Assembly (NCBI GenBank): GCA_018668475.1
Contig: JABJCZ010000160.1
Span: 1 to 10,282 of the forward strand
DNA length: 10,282 nt
Direction of reading: 5' to 3'
Source of the DNA: Alphaproteobacteria bacterium
Lineage (GTDB): Bacteria; Pseudomonadota; Alphaproteobacteria; UBA828
Below, one piece after another: positions 5,345 through 10,282 of this stretch; the stretch's first letter is position 1, and each line of letters starts with the position of its first letter. Under the pieces are notes generated by a model. The model ran no database searches. It was not told where the DNA came from and saw only the letters and a program-made list of their open reading frames with translations. The translations under genes and the position numbers were made by a program.

Positions 5345-7648
5345 TCAGCTCGCGGCGTTCATGGCGCGCCAGACGCGCTCGGGCGTTGCCGGCATATCAA
5401 TATGCCGCACGCCAAGGCCAGAGAGCGCATCGACGACCGCGTTCATAACAGCCGGTGCAGCGCCCACGGTGCCGGCTTCGCCGCAGCCTTTGATGCCAAA
5501 CGGGTTATTGTCACACGGCACTTCAATGTTGGAGAACTCGAACGACGGCATGTCGTCGGCACGTGGCATGGCGTAATCCATGAATGAGCCGGAGATAAGT
5601 TGGGCATCCTTGTCGTAGACGGCATCTTCCATCAGCGCCTGTCCGGCCCCCTGGACAACACCACCGTGCACCTGCCCCTGCACCAGCATCGGATTCAGGA
5701 TGACACCAAAATCATCGACGATGCTGTAGGAGACCAGCTGTACATGACCGGTGCCCTCATCAACCTCAACCTCTGCAACGTGGCAACCGTTCGGGAAGGT
5801 CCAGTTTTCGACAGAAATTTCAACATCAGCATCAAGCGAGCGGCCAAGCCCCCGCGCCTTGTCAACAACATCCATAAGGCCAACCGTGCGGTCCGTGCCG
5901 GCAATGCGGAACTGCCCATCGTCACCAAACTGGACGTCATCGGAAGCGGCTTCGAGAATATCGGCAGCGATGTCGGTGCCCTTGTTGATCACTTCATCGG
6001 TTGCATCGCGGATGGCCCAGGCTTCTGCTGTTAACGAGCGCGATCCACCTGTGCCACCGCCACTGGCGATGAGATCTGAATCACCCTGGATCACCCTGAT
6101 CTGTTCCATCGGCACATGGAAACGCTCTGCGACCATCTGCGCATAGGCGGTCTCGTGCCCCTGGCCGGTCGATTGCGTGCCCACCAGCACCTCGATAGCG
6201 CCATCGGCGGGAAACTTGATCGCGCAGGTTTCTTCCGCGCCGCCCATTGTGGACTCGATGTAATAGGCGAGACCAATGCCCCGTCGCTTGCCCCGCGTTG
6301 TAGCCTCGGTCCGGCGCGCATCAATACCGTTCCAGTCTGACTGCTGAACGGCGGCGTCCATCACGCGCACAAAATCACCGGTGTCATAAGTCTCGTTCGC
6401 AGCGGTGCGAAACGGCATGGCGGCGGCCGGGATCATGTTTCGCCGCCGCATCTCGACCCGATCGATGCCAAGCTCGATGGCTGCCGTTTCCAACAGCCGC
6501 TCCATCAGATAAATCGCTTCCGGTCGCCCGGCGCCACGATACGCATCAACCGGCACAGTGTGTGTGTAAACACCCTTCACCCGGTAGTAGAGGTTCTTCA
6601 CGTCGTAAACACCGGGCAGCACCTTCAACGCTGCCATGGTCGGAATAAACCCCGCGTAGGTGAAGAGATACGCCCCCATATTGGCGACCGTATTAACCCG
6701 CATGGCGAGCACGGTGCCGTCGGCATCAAGCGCGAGCTCCGCCTGCGAGACATGGTCCCGACCCATGTTGTCGGTGAGGAATGCATCGGCCCGCTCCCCG
6801 GTCCACTTGACCGGGCGCTTCAGTTTGCGGGCGGCCCAAGAGACCATGCCATGCTCGGGATACAGCATGCCCTTCATGCCAAACCCGCCACCGACATCGG
6901 CGGTGATAACCCGCACTTTTTCTTTCTCGACCTTGAGCACATCATCGGCGATGTGATTGCGGACAATCCAGACACCCTGGGTGCCAGTATGCATGGTGAG
7001 CTTGCCGGCAGCCTCGTCAAACTCCGCAAGGGCGCCGCGCGGCTCCATGGATGCGACCACGACCTTGTTGTTGACCAAGTCGAGTTTCACGACATGGGCG
7101 GCGCTGTCGAAGATTGTGGCATTTGCCGCTTCGTCGCCGTAGTCCCAGTCATAAGCAAGATTGTTCGCGACTTCATCATGAACCAGCGGCTGGCCGTCCT
7201 CGAGCGTAAGAACAGTATCGGCCACGGCGTCGAGCATCTCGTAATCGACTTCGACCAGTTCAGCAGCCGCCTTTGCCTCCGCCAGTGTTTCGGCCACAAC
7301 AAAAGCCACACTGTCTCCGACGTGACGCACCTTGTCGGTGCATAGCACCGGATGCTTCGGCAATGGCGCGGCGGACCCATCCCGATTGGTCATCGGCACC
7401 ATGGTCGGAACGTTATTAGCGTCAGCGGCATCAAGCTCCGAACCGGTAATAACATCGACGACGCCCGGCGCTGCTTTTGCCGCCGTTGCGTCGATGCTCC
7501 GAATGACAGCATTCGCGTGCGGCGAACGTACAACCCAACCCCAGGCCTGACCGGACAGGTTGAGGTCATCCGCATAGCGGCCTTTGCCGGTCAAAAAGCG
7601 ATTATCCTCGGTGCGGCGCGTGGACTGGCTGAAGCCAAACTTGGCCAT
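5345..7648 (-). CDS. CoxL-like molybdopterin-binding hydroxylase subunit (form II, xanthine oxidase family)
   Basis: A 767-residue large subunit of a molybdenum hydroxylase. Order: N-terminal Ald_Xan_dh_C-type domain (about 20-135; typical GKGRYADDL and HVGDSVAFVVAE), then the molybdopterin-binding domains with GGGFGMKG (253-260), AYRGAGR (369-375), TGQGHET (494-500) and the catalytic glutamate Glu724 in GCGEAGT. True CO dehydrogenases (form I) have AYRCSFR with the Cys bound to copper; this protein has AYRGAGR, so CO oxidation is not supported, and hydroxylation of a heterocycle or aldehyde is more likely. Such enzymes normally work with a 2Fe-2S subunit and an FAD subunit, neither of which is encoded here. 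Start supported by GGGAG 7 nt upstream. It probably forms an operon with the hydratase downstream. Members are often annotated as carbon-monoxide dehydrogenase large subunit, which would mislead here. Confidence 0.88.
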   Translation of the reverse strand: MAKFGFSQSTRRTEDNRFLTGKGRYADDLNLSGQAWGWVVRSPHANAVIRSIDATAAKAAPGVVDVITGSELDAADANNVPTMVPMTNRDGSAAPLPKHPVLCTDKVRHVGDSVAFVVAETLAEAKAAAELVEVDYEMLDAVADTVLTLEDGQPLVHDEVANNLAYDWDYGDEAANATIFDSAAHVVKLDLVNNKVVVASMEPRGALAEFDEAAGKLTMHTGTQGVWIVRNHIADDVLKVEKEKVRVITADVGGGFGMKGMLYPEHGMVSWAARKLKRPVKWTGERADAFLTDNMGRDHVSQAELALDADGTVLAMRVNTVANMGAYLFTYAGFIPTMAALKVLPGVYDVKNLYYRVKGVYTHTVPVDAYRGAGRPEAIYLMERLLETAAIELGIDRVEMRRRNMIPAAAMPFRTAANETYDTGDFVRVMDAAVQQSDWNGIDARRTEATTRGKRRGIGLAYYIESTMGGAEETCAIKFPADGAIEVLVGTQSTGQGHETAYAQMVAERFHVPMEQIRVIQGDSDLIASGGGTGGSRSLTAEAWAIRDATDEVINKGTDIAADILEAASDDVQFGDDGQFRIAGTDRTVGLMDVVDKARGLGRSLDADVEISVENWTFPNGCHVAEVEVDEGTGHVQLVSYSIVDDFGVILNPMLVQGQVHGGVVQGAGQALMEDAVYDKDAQLISGSFMDYAMPRADDMPSFEFSNIEVPCDNNPFGIKGCGEAGTVGAAPAVMNAVVDALSGLGVRHIDMPATPERVWRAMNAAS

Positions 7649-7653
7649 GGATA

Positions 7654-7660
7654 TTCTCCC
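7654..7660 (-). promoter_or_regulatory. Ribosome binding site of the CoxL-like gene
   Basis: GGGAGAA on the minus strand, with its GGGAG core 7 nt before the ATG at 7648. It is the strongest such site in the leftward cluster apart from that of the SDR. Confidence 0.6.
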
Positions 7661-7712
7661 GATGATCCTTTTGGAAATCTGGTCGACAGCTTACGCGGTT
7701 TGATGCCGGTCG

Positions 7713-7743
7713 AAAATAGCGCACAGGCACGAATCCAGCGCTA
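7713..7743 (-). terminator. Possible weak intrinsic terminator after the acetyltransferase gene
   Basis: Read on the minus strand, TAGCGC (7743-7738) pairs with GCGCTA (7722-7717) around a 15-base loop, immediately followed by TTTT (7716-7713). It lies about 50 bp past the acetyltransferase stop and before the CoxL-like gene, where it could divide the cluster into two transcripts. The stem is short and the U run only four long, so it may be inefficient or a chance repeat. Confidence 0.35.
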
Positions 7744-7790
7744 AATCGTCCTAAATGTCAGATAGGCGCGGATAAAGTGTTCGCATCCGC

Positions 7791-8381
7791 TCAGTCCTCT
7801 CTGTTCGTATGTGCCGGGGGCCGATGAGGCGCGGCGCTCATCGGCATCAGGCCGATCAGTCGCGGATCATCCCAGATCTCGGTTTCTTCCCGCACAATAT
7901 GAAAACCGTGACGCTGGTAGAAGGCCAGAGCGGCGGGATGATCATAATCACACGTATCGAGCTCCACGCGCTCTACCGGCGGCACCCAGGCCTTTTCGAG
8001 ACAATGGCCGATAAGCAGATCACCTAGCCCACGCCCCACAAACGCCGGCTTGAGCCCGAGATAACAGATACGCGGCGCCGTTGCGTCTCGACGATCCAGC
8101 TCTGCAAACCCGGCCACCTCGCCGGCAACGCGGCACAGATAGAGCTCGGTTGTGGGTGCGTCCAGCAGTGCCTGCAACTGGCTTTCCGAAAGCGTCAGGC
8201 GGCCCCACCACAGCCAGGGCTCACCGACCTCACGAAAGAGCTCAAGATAGCTCGCCGCTGACATCCCCGTCGCCTGCACGAAATCTACATTTGGGGGCAA
8301 AGTCGTGCCACGGCCAGGTGGTGAATGCCGCGCCAGATAAGTGATACGGGAAGATATTTTCGTGTCCGGCACAGATACCAT
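7791..8381 (-). CDS. GNAT family N-acetyltransferase
   Basis: A 196-residue enzyme expected to move an acetyl group from acetyl-CoA to an amine; the acceptor is unknown. The fold is visible: a first strand ITYLARHS (13-20), a helix around 40-52 with EPWLWWGR after it, strands ELYLCRVAGEVAGFAELD (79-96), the CoA pyrophosphate loop in LGLKPAFVGRGLGDLLI (108-124, R/Q-x-x-G-x-G pattern at V115-G120), and the C-terminal HPAALAFYQRHGF (148-160) typical of GNATs. The frame stays open to 8552, inside the neighbouring SDR gene, but that extra part is arginine-rich and unlike the family. The ATG at 8381 leaves 19 bp after the SDR stop and gives a normal length. The ribosome binding site is weak. It is probably cotranscribed with the SDR and may modify an amine in the pathway or be a passenger. 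Confidence 0.78.
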   Translation of the reverse strand: MVSVPDTKISSRITYLARHSPPGRGTTLPPNVDFVQATGMSAASYLELFREVGEPWLWWGRLTLSESQLQALLDAPTTELYLCRVAGEVAGFAELDRRDATAPRICYLGLKPAFVGRGLGDLLIGHCLEKAWVPPVERVELDTCDYDHPAALAFYQRHGFHIVREETEIWDDPRLIGLMPMSAAPHRPPAHTNRED

Positions 8382-8400
8382 CTTTGTGCTACGGGCTCGG

Positions 8401-9168
8401 CTACATACCGGCGGAGAAGCCCTCGTCAGCAAGAATGATGGAGCCGTGCAGCGCGCGCCCGGCGTCCGAAGCGAGCAACAGCGCGATACCTGCCATATCC
8501 TCAGGCGTCGAATAAATTCGGGTCGCCGGCGTGTTGGCGGCCATCGCGTCAAGAAACGGTTTGAACTCGGGGTCCGTTCGAATGTCCTCGTTCATCGGTG
8601 TGGCCGTGTTGCCAGGCGCAATGGCGTTGACGTTGATGTCATGTGGCGCCAGCTCGATGGCCAGTGCTCGGGTCATCATGTCGACGCCCGCCTTGGCGGC
8701 GCAATAGACAGCATATCCACCGAGCCCCATGGAGCCCGCAACCGAGGAAATATTGACGATCTTCCCGCCACCAGCGGATTTCATGTGCGGCACAACGGCG
8801 CCGATCATATAAAATGCGCCCTTCAGGTTCAGGTCCATCATGCGGTCATAGTCGGCTTCGGGCGTCTCTCCGGTCGGTGTCGGGTAGAATACGCCCGCTG
8901 CATTGACCAGAATATCGATACCCCCCAACGCGGCAGCAACCTCAGCCACCAGTCGATCGACTTCGCCGATCTGCGAGATGTCTGCCGCGAAAGCCTGCGC
9001 AGATCCTCCGGCTGTTGCGATTTCGTCCACCACGTTTTGCGCCTTGGACTTGTCAGTGCTCGCAACCACGGCAACATGCGCCCCATTGGCCGCAAACAAT
9101 CGGGCCGTCGCTGCGCCAATACCTGAAGACCCGCCAGCAACCAGTGCTCTTTTTCCATTCAGTGTCAT
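8401..9168 (-). CDS. Short-chain dehydrogenase/reductase (SDR)
   Basis: A 255-residue classical SDR: NAD(P)-dependent oxidation of an alcohol or reduction of a ketone; the substrate is unknown. Visible motifs are AGGSSGIG (11-18, nucleotide-binding glycine loop), NAAG (89-92), Asn114, and the catalytic Ser142, Tyr155 and Lys159 (YCAAK), followed by IAPGNTATPM (183-192). The strand-2 end reads VVASTDKSK with no acidic residue, which leans toward NADP, though weakly. Start chosen at the ATG at 9168, because GGGGAA lies 7 nt ahead and it gives the classical N-terminus; an in-frame ATG at 9183 and the longer frame to 9237 would overlap the upstream gene. That gene's stop is only 2 bp before the start, so the two are almost certainly translated together. 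Confidence 0.88.
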   Translation of the reverse strand: MTLNGKRALVAGGSSGIGAATARLFAANGAHVAVVASTDKSKAQNVVDEIATAGGSAQAFAADISQIGEVDRLVAEVAAALGGIDILVNAAGVFYPTPTGETPEADYDRMMDLNLKGAFYMIGAVVPHMKSAGGGKIVNISSVAGSMGLGGYAVYCAAKAGVDMMTRALAIELAPHDINVNAIAPGNTATPMNEDIRTDPEFKPFLDAMAANTPATRIYSTPEDMAGIALLLASDAGRALHGSIILADEGFSAGM

Positions 9169-9170
9169 AC

Positions 9171-10282
9171 TTATTTTCCCCATAGCCGGGCCGACGCGAG
9201 CTTGGCGCCAGCGGACAGCATCTCCATTTTTTTCCACGCCACATCAGATGGTACCATGACCCAGCCGGCAAAAGTTGAGAACCCGCAGTCGCACCCGGCA
9301 ATAACCCGCTCCCGGTCGCCAATGACATCGACGAACTGGCAAATACGGTCCGCCACGACCTCCGGGTGTTCAAGGTAATTTGTCGTCACATCAATCACGC
9401 CGGGGATGAGTGCCATATGGTCCGGCAGAGGATGGGTTTTAAATTCCTTCCACTCATGCTGATGGCGCGGGTTGGCGCAAGCGACGCTGAGCGCCCCGAC
9501 GCGGGCCTCATACAAAATTGGCAGCAGCGGCGCGAGTTCAACATCGTCAATGTGTGGGCCATCCCAGTTGCCCCAGCATACGTGCAGCCGAACCTTCTCT
9601 GGCGGGATATCTGCAAGCGCGATATTGAGTGCCTCGACATGCATCGCCGCGCGCTCCAGAAATACATCGAGCGGCTTATCGACGAACATGATTTGTCGCT
9701 CCATCGCCAGATCCGGCGCGTCGAGCTGCAGGATATGCCCCTGAGAGACAACGAACTCGTATTCCTTTTTTAGCTCCGCAGCGAGCGCGAACAGATAGTC
9801 GCGGTCAGTGGCATAGGCCTCATTCTCTTCGGCCCGCAACAGCGTCGTCGAAATAATGCCCGGCGAGGCAGCACTGACGAAGGTCTCGGCAAAATTATTC
9901 CGCACGCCGCTGGCGGTCAGCGCGTCATCAAAAATTGCCATTTCTTCACGTGCGGTCACCAAGTCGTCGTCGTAATGGACCGCTGTCTGCGCTTCCGGCA
10001 TCTCGTACAACGAGGCTGTGGCGGTAACATCGCGATCATCGTTCTGAGCGCCGCGCAATGCGGCCATCTTGAGGGCAGCGTATTCCGGAAACTTGGAAAA
10101 ATCGGTTACCGTGCCGCGATTAGCGACGCCGCCAAAGCCCGTCATCCGGTCCTTTACATAAAATGAGAACCCGATACGCGGCAGCTCACCGTCGCCGGCC
10201 ACATCGATACCGGCGTCGGATTGGCGGCGCAAGATTTCTGCCATATCAGTCGCCACGTTTTCGCGAAACGCCTCGCGATCAA
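9171..10282 (-). CDS. MetE C-terminal-like zinc methyl/alkyl transferase family protein (5' end cut by window)
   Basis: Partial: the frame runs off the right edge without a stop. A GTG at 10256 reads as an internal valine, because the preceding codons continue a typical family helix (FREN, then VATDMAEILRRQSDAGIDVAGDGE-type sequence). Roughly 45 residues are missing. The family is the stand-alone COG0620 group of about 370-390 residues, related to the catalytic half of cobalamin-independent methionine synthase and to epoxyalkane:coenzyme M transferase. Counting from the GTG codon, zinc ligands appear as His225 and Cys227 in LHVCWGNW and Cys324 in GCDCGFS. At the place where I expect a family glutamate, the sequence reads SVACANPRH (257-265), with Ala259 and a neighbouring Cys260. 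It would activate a thiol for methyl or alkyl transfer; true methionine synthesis is doubtful because the N-terminal half of MetE is lacking. First visible gene of the leftward cluster. Confidence 0.78.
   Translation of the reverse strand, partial: DREAFRENVATDMAEILRRQSDAGIDVAGDGELPRIGFSFYVKDRMTGFGGVANRGTVTDFSKFPEYAALKMAALRGAQNDDRDVTATASLYEMPEAQTAVHYDDDLVTAREEMAIFDDALTASGVRNNFAETFVSAASPGIISTTLLRAEENEAYATDRDYLFALAAELKKEYEFVVSQGHILQLDAPDLAMERQIMFVDKPLDVFLERAAMHVEALNIALADIPPEKVRLHVCWGNWDGPHIDDVELAPLLPILYEARVGALSVACANPRHQHEWKEFKTHPLPDHMALIPGVIDVTTNYLEHPEVVADRICQFVDVIGDRERVIAGCDCGFSTFAGWVMVPSDVAWKKMEMLSAGAKLASARLWGK
9176..9181 (-). promoter_or_regulatory. Ribosome binding site of the SDR inside the upstream gene
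   Basis: GGGGAA on the minus strand lies in the last codons (Trp-Gly-Lys-stop) of the MetE-like gene, 7 nt before the ATG at 9168. It decides the SDR start and shows the tight coupling of the two genes. Confidence 0.65.

Noticed and set aside
6560..7345. Open frame of 261 codons on the plus strand inside the CoxL-like gene
   Set aside because: The opposite strand encodes unmistakable molybdenum hydroxylase motifs, and this product, rich in His and Gly, matches nothing. Shadow frame.
5345..7648. Reading the CoxL-like gene as a true carbon monoxide dehydrogenase
   Set aside because: The active-site loop is AYRGAGR rather than the form I AYRCSFR that supplies the copper-bound cysteine, and the coxS and coxM genes are absent from the window.
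7717..7743. TAGCGC/GCGCTA motifs recurring at 11-27, 2404-2409, 4544-4549 and 7717-7743 as a shared regulatory site
   Set aside because: The six-base motif also occurs inside coding sequence (151-156), and the number of copies is close to chance for 10 kb of GC-rich DNA; spacing and context differ.
7649..7790. Promoter for the CoxL-like gene (CTGACA on the minus strand at 7756-7761)
   Set aside because: No acceptable -10 box lies 16-18 bp downstream; the best match has three of six bases. Not supported.
8341..9126. Open frame of 261 codons on the plus strand opposite the SDR gene
   Set aside because: The SDR motifs on the minus strand are complete, and the opposite product is low in recognisable structure. 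Shadow frame.

Overview
The window looks like chromosomal DNA of a Gram-negative proteobacterium. This rests on a lipid A-deacylase-type outer-membrane protein, Sec signal peptides on three proteins, Shine-Dalgarno-led operons and high GC in most genes. The catabolic genes on the right suggest an alphaproteobacterium-like heterotroph, but this is an inference and a gammaproteobacterium cannot be excluded. There is no integrase, transposase, CRISPR array, rRNA or phage gene.

Left part (1-4521). A PagL-like outer-membrane lipid A 3-O-deacylase (67-615) is followed in the same direction by a 546-residue TPR protein (677-2317) with an unusual cluster of histidines. Facing it on the minus strand is an orphan periplasmic solute-binding protein (2433-3314) in visibly more AT-rich DNA. 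After 290 non-coding bases comes a tRNA-Arg with anticodon CCT (3605-3681). Then follows a small exported TPR protein (3760-4521), whose start codon sits directly behind a good promoter-like sequence with no room for a leader.

Right part (4543-10282). Five genes are packed on the minus strand and read from right to left: a MetE-C/epoxyalkane:CoM-transferase-like zinc protein (cut by the window edge), a short-chain dehydrogenase, a GNAT acetyltransferase, a CoxL-type (form II) molybdopterin hydroxylase subunit, and an MhpD-type 2-keto-4-pentenoate hydratase. The first two are 2 bp apart and the last two 4 bp apart, so translation is probably coupled in each pair. A possible weak terminator at 7713-7743 may divide the cluster into two operons. 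Together they look like part of a catabolic pathway: hydroxylation by a molybdenum enzyme, oxidation by an SDR, hydration of an unsaturated keto acid, and a thiol- or methyl-transfer step. The substrate cannot be read from the sequence. The FeS and FAD subunits the CoxL-type protein would need are not in the window.

The points most worth following up are the MetE-like protein in which the expected zinc-ligand glutamate appears to be replaced, its coupling to an SDR, the orphan form II CoxL paired with a hydratase, the histidine cluster of the TPR protein, and the apparently leaderless gene at 3760. I see no complete new system that the sequence alone would prove.
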